Shown piece by piece: positions 1-8,316 of a stretch of 64,000 nucleotides of DNA (the first letter of the stretch is position 1; each line of letters starts with the position of its first letter). The notes below the pieces were generated by a model. That model did not search any database and was not told where the DNA came from. It worked only from the letters and a program-made list of their open reading frames with translations. The stretch spans positions 3,721,501 to 3,785,500 of the forward strand of contig NZ_AP023262.1 of the NCBI RefSeq assembly GCF_016756615.1, given 5' to 3'. The position numbers were made by a program, and so were the translations under genes. This DNA is from Mesorhizobium sp. L-8-3. GTDB taxonomy: Bacteria > Pseudomonadota > Alphaproteobacteria > Rhizobiales > Rhizobiaceae.

Positions 1-100
1 GAGTAGTCTTCTCTTCCGCCGACGCGGGCACACCAAACCAGAAGACAATCATCAAGGCGCCAATGACTCTGAAGAGACCAATGTAGAACTGCTCTTTCAT
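1..100 (-). CDS. Partial secreted or membrane protein, N-terminus only
   Basis: The gene runs off the left edge, so only the first 33 codons are visible. They start at an ATG (98-100) preceded by GGGAGGA, a good ribosome binding site. The peptide begins with a charged MKEQ stretch, continues with a hydrophobic core (about residues 7-27) and ends in an A-S-A-E-E type signal peptidase I site. It is therefore probably an exported protein. Nothing more can be said about its function because the mature part lies outside the window. Confidence 0.6.
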   Translation of the reverse strand, partial: MKEQFYIGLFRVIGALMIVFWFGVPASAEEKTT

Positions 101-137
101 AGCATCCTCCCGATGCTTTGATCGCTAGTATTCAATA

Positions 138-545
138 CTAGCACAAATCAACCTTTCCGCCTAGCGAGGGTGTGGCGCTAGCACCCACGGCCAACGGATC
201 AGATGCTGCCTGGCCTTGCGCCGCTACCGTCATTGACGGGCACGTTTCGAATGCCGGGGCAGAGGCAGCTAGAAGAACATACTTTACCGCCAACCGCGTC
301 GAATCGCGCCTACGAGCCTTGACAGGCGGTACGTTTGTTCGCGGACGGATACCGTGAAGGCGCCTCGGATCGAGGGCTGGCCATTGTGCGAGGCGCGGAA
401 AGCCAAGCGGCATTTCGGCCAGGCCCAGGCATTTGTCGCGAAGTTCCTGAACGAAGCTCATGGCCCGATCGGCATTCGGCAGAGCAATGTGATCTCCGAT
501 CTCCTATAATTCGACCTCGGCGGCCCGGGCGAGGAAAACCCTCAT
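138..545 (-). pseudogene. parE: parE-like toxin, disrupted by an in-frame amber codon
   Basis: This frame starts with an ATG at 543-545, one base after the parD stop, the usual parDE layout. It reads M-R-V-F-L-A-R-A-A-E-V-E-L, then TAG at 504-506 (codon 14), then E-I-G-D-H-I-A. ParE toxins normally have Glu-Glu after the Leu, so a single GAG-to-TAG change is the likeliest lesion. The frame then continues open through a recognisable ParE middle (FVQELRDKCLGLAE) to about position 350. After that the sequence no longer resembles ParE, so a second lesion or divergence is likely. The normal length is about 95-100 residues. I expect no functional toxin unless the amber codon is suppressed or translation restarts at the ATG at 459-461. 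Confidence 0.7.
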
Positions 546-546
546 C

Positions 547-807
547 TCACGCCCTGTTTCGTGCCATGGCGCGATACTTGGCCTCCAGACGGTCGAACAC
601 CTCCTCTGCCGGCGTCACGCGTCCGGCCTCGGCATCCGCGAGACCGCGCTCGAGCGCCGCATTCAGCGCGGCGAGCCGGGTCTCCCGTTCCTGGATGAGG
701 CGTACCCCTTCCCGCAGCACCTCGCTCTTGGAGTTGTAGCGGCCGCTGCTGACCATCTTCGAGACGAATGCCTCGATCTGTTCTCCGAGATCGGCGCTGA
801 TCAGCAT
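547..807 (-). CDS. parD: ParD-family antitoxin
   Basis: This is an 86-residue ribbon-helix-helix protein of the type II antitoxin ParD family. The N-terminal part (about 1-45) contains the conserved 'SGRYNSKSEVLREGVRLIQERE' region in which the strand and two helices form the DNA-binding dimer. The C-terminal part is charged and helical and would wrap the toxin. The start is supported by AAGGAG six bases upstream. It precedes the broken parE by one base. ParD proteins normally bind an operator at their own promoter, and a small palindrome lies at 834-846. With parE broken, the antitoxin is orphaned unless it neutralises a toxin encoded elsewhere. Confidence 0.85.
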   Translation of the reverse strand: MLISADLGEQIEAFVSKMVSSGRYNSKSEVLREGVRLIQERETRLAALNAALERGLADAEAGRVTPAEEVFDRLEAKYRAMARNRA

Positions 808-833
808 GACAGGCTCCTTATGGTTTGATCCTT

Positions 834-846
834 AATAACTATTATT
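834..846. promoter_or_regulatory. Small palindrome upstream of parD, possible autoregulatory operator
   Basis: The sequence AATAA-CTA-TTATT lies 27 bases upstream of the parD start, in an AT-rich patch of otherwise GC-rich DNA. Ribbon-helix-helix antitoxins commonly repress their own operon from such sites. The assignment is inferred from position and symmetry only. Confidence 0.3.
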
Positions 847-983
847 GGCGGTGGACTTCGGTAAGCCATCCATGCGCGTCTTTTCGTCCGCCAAGCCGGT
901 GGAGAGTTACCCAGGGCCGTGCTCACGCCTTGCATTCGTCGCCCTTGCCCATTACCTCCAATCCAGCACGTGAGGTATCAGCC

Positions 984-1298
984 ATGTCGAACGGACCGAA
1001 CCGCATTCTCGATGAATTCGCCAAGCTGGTGACGGATGCGGCCGGCGCCGCACAAGGCGTGCGCCGGGAGATGGAAACCGCGTTTCGGTCCCAGGCCGAA
1101 CGGTTTCTGAATTCGATGGAACTCGTCCAGCGCGAGGAGTTCGAGGCTGCCCGCGACATGGCCGCCAAGGCCCGTGCCGAAAACCAGAAGCTTGCCGCGC
1201 GCATCGAAGCGCTGGAGGCGCAGATCGCGGCGCTCGCCGGCGGCGCTGCCCCGAAACCGGCTTCGACGACCGCTTCCCGGCCGCGCGCCAAAAAATAA
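984..1298 (+). CDS. ubiK: UbiK/BMFP-family accessory factor
   Basis: This 104-residue protein matches the BMFP (UbiK, formerly YqiC) family. Residues about 5-75 form an amphipathic helix with the conserved 'LDEFAKLVTDAAGAAQGVRREME' start and the 'VQREEFEAARDMAAKARAEN' segment, followed by a coiled-coil (about 70-90) and a basic Ala/Pro tail. UbiK in Escherichia coli is an accessory factor for ubiquinone synthesis under aerobic conditions and associates with membranes. The ATG at 984 is chosen because the family start aligns there; the frame stays open further upstream but that part has no resemblance to the family. It appears to be a single gene. Confidence 0.8.
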   Translation: MSNGPNRILDEFAKLVTDAAGAAQGVRREMETAFRSQAERFLNSMELVQREEFEAARDMAAKARAENQKLAARIEALEAQIAALAGGAAPKPASTTASRPRAKK

Positions 1299-1613
1299 TT
1301 CGGACTTTTCCACATCGCCTGCTGAATCGAAAAACGCTTTGCGCTGAATCGCTTAAGGCGTCCGCCTGAATCCGCCTTGCGGGGCTATCCACACCCCCAA
1401 GGGCCTCTCGCGCAAAAAGGGGCTGGCGCCGCGACTCTCCATCAATAGACTGAATTTGTTGCATGATTCGAAACAGGTCATGCGCCGGACGGCGGGAGGT
1501 CCGGCTGGGGAATAGTAGCGTACCGTCCCTTCTTCCGCTCGTGTGCTCGATAGTTGTCGTGTGCCCTCCAGCGGAGCGTGCGGTGGCGCTCCCAGAAACG
1601 ACAGGATATTTGA
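1299..1613. other. Intergenic region with no gene
   Basis: There is no supported coding sequence here. A short inverted repeat, CCGGAC...GTCCGG, lies near 1476-1495. The last bases hold AGGA upstream of the YbjN start. Confidence 0.5.
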
Positions 1614-2114
1614 ATGGAACTCGTTGAACTCGACGTCGTACGCGAAGCACATCCCGTCGACGTGATCGAGCAGGTCGCCAACACCAATGACTGGTCGTTC
1701 GAGCGCACAGGAGACGACGAGATCTCGATCTCGGTTGCCGGAAGCTGGACCGACTACCATGTCTCCTTCTCCTGGATGGAGGATTTCGAGGCGCTTCATC
1801 TCGCCTGCGCCTTCGACATCAAGGTGCCTGAGGCCCGCACGCTCGAAATCCTGCGGCTTCTGTCGCTGATCAACGAACAGATGCTGTTCGGCCATTTCGA
1901 CCTCTGGGAGCAGGAAGGCGCGATCATGTTCCGCCAGTCGCTGCTGCTTGCCGGCGGGGTCGAGCCGACCAGCCAGCAGGTCGAGGTTCTGCTTTCCAGC
2001 GCGCTGGAAGCCTGCGAATGCTATTTCCAGGCATTCCAGTTCGTCGTCTGGTCTGGCGTGTCGGCCCGCGATGCCTTGGCCGGCGTGCTGTTTGAAACCT
2101 ACGGCAACGCCTGA
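1614..2114 (+). CDS. YbjN domain-containing protein
   Basis: This is a 166-residue cytoplasmic protein of the YbjN family, a fold related to type III secretion chaperones. Family marks include the N-terminal 'HPVDVIEQVANTNDWSFER' and the central 'FDIKVPEARTLEILRLLSLINEQ' segments, with a 'LWEQEGAIMFRQSLLLAGG' region after about residue 100. In alphaproteobacteria such genes usually sit beside proC and a csaA-like gene; the function is unknown, though a general chaperone or stress role has been proposed for YbjN proteins. An AGGA site precedes the ATG. The next gene starts 10 bases after the stop, suggesting co-transcription. Confidence 0.8.
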   Translation: MELVELDVVREAHPVDVIEQVANTNDWSFERTGDDEISISVAGSWTDYHVSFSWMEDFEALHLACAFDIKVPEARTLEILRLLSLINEQMLFGHFDLWEQEGAIMFRQSLLLAGGVEPTSQQVEVLLSSALEACECYFQAFQFVVWSGVSARDALAGVLFETYGNA

Positions 2115-2124
2115 GGAACTGCGG

Positions 2125-2487
2125 ATGGGTTCGGGCGGCGGGCCGAGAAGGCCCGAGATCACCTTCGCCGATTTTGATCGCGTCGACATTCGTGCCGGCA
2201 CGATCGTGGAGGCCGAGCCTTTTCCCGAAGCCCGCAAGCCTGCGTTCAAGCTGAAGATCGACTTCGGACCCGAGATCGGCATCAAGAAATCGTCGGCGCA
2301 GATAACCAAATACTACGCGCCAGAGACGCTGGTCGGGCGGCAGGTCTTCGCCGTCGTCAACTTTCCGCCGCGCCAGATCGGCAAATTCATGTCCGAGGTG
2401 CTCACCCTCGGCTTTCCCGACAGCGACGGCGACGTGGTGCTGGGCGCTATAGAGCGCAAGGTGCCTGACGGCGGCAGGCTGTTCTGA
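2125..2487 (+). CDS. csaA: tRNA-binding (CsaA/Trbp111-like) OB-fold protein
   Basis: This 120-residue protein is a stand-alone EMAPII-type tRNA-binding domain like CsaA. The family signature is clear: 'VDIRAGTIVEAEPFPEARKP', 'IKKSSAQIT' and 'VNFPPRQIGKFMSEVL'. CsaA proteins are dimers that bind tRNA and have been proposed to have export-chaperone activity. The ATG at 2125 is chosen because it begins just before the conserved domain; upstream codons in this frame overlap the YbjN gene. With a 10-base spacing after YbjN the two genes probably form one transcript. Confidence 0.88.
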   Translation: MGSGGGPRRPEITFADFDRVDIRAGTIVEAEPFPEARKPAFKLKIDFGPEIGIKKSSAQITKYYAPETLVGRQVFAVVNFPPRQIGKFMSEVLTLGFPDSDGDVVLGAIERKVPDGGRLF

Positions 2488-2533
2488 ACGGCGCGCGTTG
2501 GGGGCGCGCTTGTTCAGATGATGGAGCCTTTCG

Positions 2534-3556
2534 TCATGCGGCCACGCGGACACGTCCGTTCAATGCTTCCCTGACAGTGTCGAGAAACATCTCGGCGCAG
2601 GCCGTCCAACTGTAGCGTTGCGCCTTGGCGCGGGCTTCGGCGCGATCGATATGCAGCGCGGCGAGCGCTGCTTGGCGCAGATCCTCCGATACCGCCCCGC
2701 CCTTGCCGTCGCCGACGATGTCGATCGGCCCGGTGACCGGATAGGCGGCGACCGGCGTGCCGCTGGCGAGCGCTTCGATGATAACATTGCCGAATGTGTC
2801 GGTGCGGCTCGGGAAGACGAAGACGTCGGCCGAAGCATAAATGTCGGCCATTTCGTCGATGGGCTTGCGGCCGAGAAAGTGCGCCTGCGGATATCTTGCC
2901 TGCAACTTGGCAAGCTCGGGGCCTTCGCCGACCAGCACCTTGCTGCCCGGCAGGTCGAGATCGAGAAAGGCCGGCAGGTTCTTCTCGACGGCGATGCGCC
3001 CGACGCAGAGGAAGATCGGCCCGGGGAAGTCAAGCGCCTTGCGCCGGTCGGGCCGGAACAAAGTGGTGTCGACCCCGCGCGTCCAAGGCCGCAGCTTGGT
3101 GAAGCCGCGCCGGGCCAGATCGTCGGCGAGCGACTGCGTGGCCACCAGAGTGCCTTGCCCGGAGTTGTGGAAGTCGCGCAGCCAGCGATAGGCCCAGTCC
3201 TCGGGAACAGGAAGGCGCGCGCTCAGATATTCAGGGAAACGCGTGTGGTAGCTGGTGGTGAAGGGACGGCCCTCGGCGAGGCAATAGCGTCGTGCCATGA
3301 TGCCGAGCGGCCCTTCCGTCACGATGTGGACATGGTCGGCCTGCTCAGCCCTGATCAGCCTGGCGACGTGGCCGGGCGTCGTCAGCGCGAGCCGGATGTC
3401 GGGATAGGTCGGCAGGGGCAAGGTGCGGAAGCCCTGTGGCGTCAGGAAACGGGTCTCGACCCCGAAACCTGTCAGGACCTCGGACAGCCGTTCCAGCGTA
3501 TGGACGACGCCGTTGATCTGCGGCCGCCAGGCATCGGTTACCATCAGGATGCGCAA
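2534..3556 (-). CDS. Glycosyltransferase family 4, mannosyltransferase-like
   Basis: This 340-residue GT-B glycosyltransferase begins with 'MRILMVTDAWRPQINGVV', the acceptor-side N-terminus typical of the GT4 group that includes GDP-mannose-dependent mannosyltransferases and glycolipid synthases. The C-terminal nucleotide-sugar domain has the E-x7-E type motif in 'SRTDTFGNVIIEALASGTPV' (about residues 250-270). It lacks transmembrane segments and would act at the cytoplasmic face of the membrane. Its probable role is transfer of a sugar to a lipid or polysaccharide acceptor; the exact donor and acceptor cannot be read from the sequence. It converges on csaA and has no operon partner. Confidence 0.8.
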   Translation of the reverse strand: MRILMVTDAWRPQINGVVHTLERLSEVLTGFGVETRFLTPQGFRTLPLPTYPDIRLALTTPGHVARLIRAEQADHVHIVTEGPLGIMARRYCLAEGRPFTTSYHTRFPEYLSARLPVPEDWAYRWLRDFHNSGQGTLVATQSLADDLARRGFTKLRPWTRGVDTTLFRPDRRKALDFPGPIFLCVGRIAVEKNLPAFLDLDLPGSKVLVGEGPELAKLQARYPQAHFLGRKPIDEMADIYASADVFVFPSRTDTFGNVIIEALASGTPVAAYPVTGPIDIVGDGKGGAVSEDLRQAALAALHIDRAEARAKAQRYSWTACAEMFLDTVREALNGRVRVAA

Positions 3557-3696
3557 GGGGCGTCTTCCCTATTTCCCGGCGCCTTCCCCTGGAATCGCCG
3601 GCCGTCCGTCGTTTCGCGCGCCTTTGAGCAGAGTTTCATGACGCTGCGATGAAACGGGCGGGGGGCTTGCAATCCTCCGTTTGATATAGCGCCGGC

Positions 3697-4524
3697 TCAA
3701 TCGAGGTCCAGTTTCGACAGCGCCTCGAAGAGCGCTTCCCGCGCCTGGAAGCCGGGTCGCTTGTCCGCCTTGCCGTTGCCGATCTCCAACCGCGCGAAGG
3801 CAACGCGCCGGCCATCTTTTTTGGCCCAGCCGACGAACCAGCCCACCGGTCGGACTTTGCCGTCCACGTCGTTCTTTTCGCGTAACCGGCCGCTACCGGT
3901 CTTGCCGTGTACGATCCAGCCGCCGCCTATCGCGAAACGCGGCATGATCGTCTCCGTCATGTCATAGGCCTTGGCCGATAGAGCCAATTGCCGGTCGAGC
4001 ATGGCGCGTATGAAGCGGACCTGTTCGACGGGGCTGATCTTCAGGGACGACATAAGCCACGAGTGAGTGAGGCCGTTGTTCTTGCCGGGATCACCCGATA
4101 CGTCCATGTTGCCATAGTTGAATTTGGCCACATAGTCGGCGAAACGTTCGTCGCCGATCTGCTGCGTGATCTGCTGCGAATACCAGACGATCGAGTCTTC
4201 GAGCCAGATCGTCGGGTTCACAGTTTTTTGCTGGCGCTTGTTCGCGTTGAATTCGGGCCGATAGTCCCAGCTCGGCGTCTTCGGATCCTTCAGGACGCCG
4301 GAATCGAAACCCATCAAAGCGAGCGGGACCTTGAACGTCGATGCCGGCGCAAAGCCCTGGTCGCATGTTCCCTTGCGCGACAATGCCTCGCCGCTCGAGG
4401 CATCGATGATGAGCGTGCATTCGAGCAGCAGGCCAGCGGCAGGCGCGGCGCCCATGCCGAGCGCCAGCAGCAGGCCGGCTGCGAGCAGGCCCGAACCGGG
4501 CATGAACCGTTCGTTGTCGCGCAT
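3697..4524 (-). CDS. bla: Class D (OXA-type) beta-lactamase
   Basis: This 275-residue precursor has a signal peptide (about 8-33) and every hallmark of class D serine beta-lactamases. S62-T-F-K65 supplies the acylating Ser and the Lys that is normally carboxylated. S111-I-V113 is the SxV motif, Y137-G-N139 the YGN motif and K208-T-G210 the KTG motif. The Trp of 'HSWLMSSLKISP' is also present. It should hydrolyse beta-lactams in the periplasm. The ATG at 4522-4524 is chosen because GGAG lies in front of it and the signal peptide follows; the frame is open further upstream without family resemblance. It is divergent from an AmpR-like regulator 112 bases away, which suggests inducible expression. 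Confidence 0.92.
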   Translation of the reverse strand: MRDNERFMPGSGLLAAGLLLALGMGAAPAAGLLLECTLIIDASSGEALSRKGTCDQGFAPASTFKVPLALMGFDSGVLKDPKTPSWDYRPEFNANKRQQKTVNPTIWLEDSIVWYSQQITQQIGDERFADYVAKFNYGNMDVSGDPGKNNGLTHSWLMSSLKISPVEQVRFIRAMLDRQLALSAKAYDMTETIMPRFAIGGGWIVHGKTGSGRLREKNDVDGKVRPVGWFVGWAKKDGRRVAFARLEIGNGKADKRPGFQAREALFEALSKLDLD

Positions 4525-4636
4525 TTTATTCTCCGTGATTTCCGCTGTCCCCTGACTACGTGGCATGGCTGATACGGACAAACGATGATATTTGCGGTCA
4601 GGCATGAAACGAATTTGGCCTTCTCTTGGGGAAACC

Positions 4637-5533
4637 ATGGTCCGTCCGCATCTCCCGCTCACCGCCTTGCGTGCTTTCGAGGCCTCAGCCCGGCATCTGA
4701 GCTTCACGCGCGCTGCCATCGAGCTTTGCGTCACCCAGGCTGCGGTCAGCCATCAGGTGAAGTCGCTCGAGCAGCGTCTCGGCGTCACGCTGTTCCGGCG
4801 TCTCCCGCGTGGACTGCTGATCACCGACGAAGGGCTGGCCCTGCTGCCGACGCTGCGCGATTCCTTCGACCGTATCGCGAACATGATGGAGAAGTTCCAT
4901 GGCGGCCATGTGAGGGAAGTGCTCGAAGTCGGCGCGGTGGGCACCTTCGCGGTCGGCTGGCTGCTGCCGCGGCTGCGCGATTTCCGCGAGCGGCACCCCT
5001 TCGTGGATGTCAGGCTTTCCACCAACAACAACCGGGTCGATCTCGCCGCCGAAGGGCTGGACTACGCTGTCCGCTTCGGCAACGGTGCCTGGCATGACAC
5101 CGAGGCCGAGGCGCTGTTCGCGGCGCCGCTGTCGGCCCTGTGCGTTCCCGAAATCGCCGAGACGCTGCGCGACCCCGCCGATCTCGTCCGCCACACGCTG
5201 CTGCGTTCCTACCGGGCGGACGAATGGCCGTCCTGGTTCGAGGAGGCCGGCGTGGCGGCCCCGACCATCAGGGGACCGGTGTTCGATTCCTCGCTGACCA
5301 TGGTCGAGGCGGCGCTGCAGGGGGAGGGTGTGGCGCTCGCACCGCCGATGATGTTCTCGCGCCAACTCGCCGACGGCACGCTACAGCGGCCTTTCGATAC
5401 GTCGATATCGATGGGCCGGTACTGGCTGACGCGGCTCAAATCGCGCAATCCCACACCAGCTATGGGCGCGTTCCGCGCATGGTTGCTCGGCGCGGCGACC
5501 GCGTCGACAGGAGCAGCTAGGCTGGAACCTTGA
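4637..5533 (+). CDS. ampR: AmpR-like LysR-family regulator
   Basis: This 298-residue LysR-type regulator resembles AmpR closely. It has 'LPLTALRAFEASARHLSFTRAAIEL' at the start of the winged helix (about 5-30) and 'VKSLEQRLGVTLFRR' (about 41-55). The effector domain contains 'LSTNNNRVDLAAEGLDYAVRFGNGAWH', the AmpR signature. AmpR senses muropeptides released during cell-wall damage and controls a divergent beta-lactamase. Here the neighbour is class D rather than the classical class C ampC. The start at 4637 follows GGGGAAA. The 3' end overlaps the convergent sensor-kinase gene by 17 bases. Confidence 0.88.
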   Translation: MVRPHLPLTALRAFEASARHLSFTRAAIELCVTQAAVSHQVKSLEQRLGVTLFRRLPRGLLITDEGLALLPTLRDSFDRIANMMEKFHGGHVREVLEVGAVGTFAVGWLLPRLRDFRERHPFVDVRLSTNNNRVDLAAEGLDYAVRFGNGAWHDTEAEALFAAPLSALCVPEIAETLRDPADLVRHTLLRSYRADEWPSWFEEAGVAAPTIRGPVFDSSLTMVEAALQGEGVALAPPMMFSRQLADGTLQRPFDTSISMGRYWLTRLKSRNPTPAMGAFRAWLLGAATASTGAARLEP

Positions 5534-6974
5534 TCACCGCCCGCAAGCCGCCCATCGGGCTGTCGTCGAGCGTGATGTCGCCGCCATGACTGCGGGCAAT
5601 GTCGCGAGCAATCGCCAGGCCGAGCCCCGTGCCTCCGGCGTCCTGGCGCGCAGCGTCGAGGCGAAGGAACGGCTTGAAGACGTCCTCGCGGCGATCGAAC
5701 GGAATGCCGGGGCCGTCGTCGTCGACGGTCACCGTCAGTGCCCCGCGCGTGTGCAGCGCATTCACCCTGACATTGCGGGCGTAGCGGAAAGCGTTGCCGA
5801 TCACGTTGCCGAGCAGGCGCGAAAACGCATTGGGCCGCACCTGCACCTCGGGTCTGCCCGCAATCGATGTGGCGAGACCGCGTTTCCGGAGGCGCGCCTC
5901 CTCGGAAAGCTTGTCGAAATAGGTCTGGAGATCGAAGCGGCCGGTGTCCTCGGCGGCCTCGCCGCGCGCAAAGGCGAGATAGCCTTCCAGCATCGACTGC
6001 ATGTCGTCGATGTCCTGGTTGAGCGCCGTGGTGTCGAGCTTCTTGCCGGCGAGTGCGAGCTGCAGCTTGAAGCGGGTGAGGATGGTTCGAAGGTCGTGGC
6101 TGACCCCGGTGAGCATGGCCGTGCGTTGCTCGATCTGGCGTTCGATGCGCTCGCGCATCTGCAGGAAGGCAATGCCGGCCCTGCGCACTTCCTCGGCGCC
6201 GCGCGGCTTGAAGTCGCTTGGTGTCGGGCGTCCCTTGCCGAAGCTCTCGGCGGCTTCCGTGAGCTGCAGGATCGGCTTGATCTGGTTGCGCAGGAAAGGG
6301 ATGGCGATGGTCAGCAGGACGAGCGACGTGCCTACCATCCACAGAAGGAAGATATGTGTGTTCGAGGCATAGGCCTGGCTGCGCCGCGCGAAGACCCGCA
6401 GCACCTTGTCGTCGAGCTGTATGCGGATCTCGACGATGTTGGAGTTACCGACCGTGTCGAGCCAGAACGGCCGGTTTATCTGCTTGGTGATCTCCTCGCT
6501 CAGGATCTGGTCAAGAATGGAGAAGAACGGCTTCGGTCCGGGCGCGGGCAGGGGAGACGGCGGCAAGAGGTCGATCTTGAGCGACAGCCGGTCCTGGGCG
6601 ATGCGGATGACGCTGGCGTAGTTGTCTCCGGGCGGATAGGTCTCGATCATGTCGATGATCGCGGCGATGTCGCGGGTCACCGCCTGCGACAGGCGCTGCG
6701 TCACCGTCTGCCAGTGACGCTCCATGAACATGAAGGCGATGACCGACTGCAACAGGATCATCGGCGCGATGACGATGATCAGCGAGCGCGCATAAAGCCG
6801 CTTGGGCATGTAGCGCGACACCAGCCGCCAGAACCGGCGCCAGTTGTTCGGCAGGAAACCGGACCTTCTGCTCCAGGACGAACCGCCCGATGTGGCGACC
6901 GGGCGCTGGGCCGCAGTCACGCGTTCCGCCTGCGCCGGGCCCTTGTCCGCCGGGGTCATCTGCGAAGTCGCCAT
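5517..6974 (-). CDS. EnvZ-like sensor histidine kinase
   Basis: This is a 485-residue membrane sensor kinase. A 60-residue basic cytoplasmic lead is followed by TM1 (about 64-84), a periplasmic sensor region of about 120 residues, TM2 (about 207-227) and a HAMP linker to about 280. The dimerisation/phosphoacceptor domain has 'SHDLRT' with the phosphorylated H293. The ATPase domain shows 'NVIGNAFRYA' (N box), 'DDDGPGIP' (G1) and 'GGTGLGLAIA' (G2). It lies 51 bases after the response regulator, which should be its cognate partner. The stimulus is unknown. The layout is EnvZ-like, but orthology to E. coli EnvZ is not implied. Confidence 0.9.
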   Translation of the reverse strand: MATSQMTPADKGPAQAERVTAAQRPVATSGGSSWSRRSGFLPNNWRRFWRLVSRYMPKRLYARSLIIVIAPMILLQSVIAFMFMERHWQTVTQRLSQAVTRDIAAIIDMIETYPPGDNYASVIRIAQDRLSLKIDLLPPSPLPAPGPKPFFSILDQILSEEITKQINRPFWLDTVGNSNIVEIRIQLDDKVLRVFARRSQAYASNTHIFLLWMVGTSLVLLTIAIPFLRNQIKPILQLTEAAESFGKGRPTPSDFKPRGAEEVRRAGIAFLQMRERIERQIEQRTAMLTGVSHDLRTILTRFKLQLALAGKKLDTTALNQDIDDMQSMLEGYLAFARGEAAEDTGRFDLQTYFDKLSEEARLRKRGLATSIAGRPEVQVRPNAFSRLLGNVIGNAFRYARNVRVNALHTRGALTVTVDDDGPGIPFDRREDVFKPFLRLDAARQDAGGTGLGLAIARDIARSHGGDITLDDSPMGGLRAVIKVPA

Positions 6975-7025
6975 TCGTCCTTTCCGATCGCCGATCGCTT
7001 CCCGGAGCGGTCGCGAAGGCCTGCG

Positions 7026-7730
7026 TCATTCGACGCTCAACCTATACCCTATGCCGCGCACAGTCTGCAGCCAGACAGGATTGGAGGGGTCGCGTTCGAT
7101 CTTGCGGCGAAGCCGGTTGATCTGGACGTCGATGGTGCGTTCGCCGACCTCCGATTCGCCGGCCACCAATTCGTGGCGCGGGATGGTCTCGCCGGCCCTG
7201 CCGGCGAAGATCGCCAGGATCTCCTGTTCGCGGTCCGTCAGCCTCAAAGCTTCGCCGCCGCGCTTCAATTCGCGTTTGGCGATCTGGAACGTGTAGGGGC
7301 CAAACACGATCTGCTCTACCTTCGGAACGACCTGTGGCCCGCCGCGGCGCAGGATGTTGCTGATCCTCAGGATCAGTTCGCGCGGATCGAACGGCTTGGG
7401 CAGATAGTCGTCGGCACCTGCTTCGAGCCCGGTGATGCGGCTTTCGGTTTCGGACAGCGCAGTCAGCATCAGGATCGGCACGTCGCGCTCGCCGCGCAGC
7501 GACCTCGTCAGGTCGACGCCGCTTTCGCCAGGCATCATCACATCGAGCACGACAAGGTCGAAATCCAGTCCGGCAAGCCGCCGCCGCGCCTCGACGGCGG
7601 TCCCCGCGACCGTTACCCTGAAGCCGTTCTCGGTCAGATACTGCTTCAGCAGATTGCGGATACGCGTGTCGTCGTCGACCACCAGAAGATGCGGGGCGTC
7701 GTCGTCCGGCACGGAAGATGGGTCGGTCAT
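7026..7730 (-). CDS. OmpR-family response regulator
   Basis: This 234-residue response regulator has a receiver domain with the acidic pair in 'LLVVDDDTRIR', the phosphoacceptor D63 in 'LVVLDVMMPGESG', a conserved Thr in 'ILMLTAL' and Lys in 'YLPKPFDP'. The C-terminal half is an OmpR/PhoB winged helix ('LTDREQEILAIFA', 'VGERTIDVQINRLRRKIE', 'VRGIGYRL'). I chose the ATG at 7728-7730 because GGAGG lies 8 bases before it. An ATG five codons upstream (7743-7745) also has a purine-rich site and cannot be excluded. The gene lies between marR and the sensor kinase in one operon. Confidence 0.9.
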   Translation of the reverse strand: MTDPSSVPDDDAPHLLVVDDDTRIRNLLKQYLTENGFRVTVAGTAVEARRRLAGLDFDLVVLDVMMPGESGVDLTRSLRGERDVPILMLTALSETESRITGLEAGADDYLPKPFDPRELILRISNILRRGGPQVVPKVEQIVFGPYTFQIAKRELKRGGEALRLTDREQEILAIFAGRAGETIPRHELVAGESEVGERTIDVQINRLRRKIERDPSNPVWLQTVRGIGYRLSVE

Positions 7731-7770
7731 CTGGATCGCCTCCATAGTCTTTCCCCTCTCTTGAACTATC

Positions 7771-8277
7771 CTACTTGACGGGCCGATTGTCGATCTGCGC
7801 CCTGAGTTCCGGGTTCACCATGGCCTTCAGGAACCGTTCGACGGCTTCCCGGTCGGCCGCGTTTGCGCCCTCCAGTGCCTGATGGATGCGGCGTGACTGT
7901 GGCCGCGCGAGCGCGAGCGCCAAAGTGCGACCTTTGGCCGTCGGATAGAGCTCGCGCTGGCGCCGGTCGCGGGGGCCCTGCACCTGTATGACGTGGCCGG
8001 TATCGATGAGCTGCTTCAGCACCCTGGCGAGGCTCTGCTTGGTGATCTGCAGCACCTCGAGCAGTTCAGCCACCGTCAGTCCCGGACGCCTGTTGACGAA
8101 ATGCAGCACCCGATGGTGGGCGCGGCCGAAGCCGTAGTCGGTCAGGATCACGTCCGGGTCGGACGTGAAGTCGCGATAGGCGAAGAAGAACAGCTCGATG
8201 ACAGTGAAGTCGATGCCGTCTTCCAGCGTCAGCGCCGTCCTGATCGGCTTGGCGTTTGCGGCGATACGTTCGGCCAT
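7771..8277 (-). CDS. MarR-family transcriptional regulator
   Basis: This 168-residue winged-helix protein fits the MarR family. It has an N-terminal dimerisation helix, 'FGRAHHRVLHFVNRRPGLTVAELLEVLQITKQSLARVLKQLID' as the helix-turn-helix core (about 50-95), and 'DRRQRELYPTAKGR' as the wing (about 100-116). It is the first gene of a marR/response regulator/histidine kinase operon, with 40 bases (7731-7770) between its stop and the start chosen for the response regulator. It is divergent from the aminotransferase gene, and a strong inverted repeat in the intergenic space (8317-8343) is a good candidate for its own operator. The ligand is unknown. Confidence 0.88.
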   Translation of the reverse strand: MAERIAANAKPIRTALTLEDGIDFTVIELFFFAYRDFTSDPDVILTDYGFGRAHHRVLHFVNRRPGLTVAELLEVLQITKQSLARVLKQLIDTGHVIQVQGPRDRRQRELYPTAKGRTLALALARPQSRRIHQALEGANAADREAVERFLKAMVNPELRAQIDNRPVK

Positions 8278-8316
8278 GTGTTTCCCGCACCCGGAATGAT
8301 TCCGTGATCCTGCCGG

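Noticed and set aside
5586..7778. Long plus-strand open frame across the sensor kinase and response regulator
   Set aside because: It is antisense to two clear genes, with low-complexity translation and no start signal.
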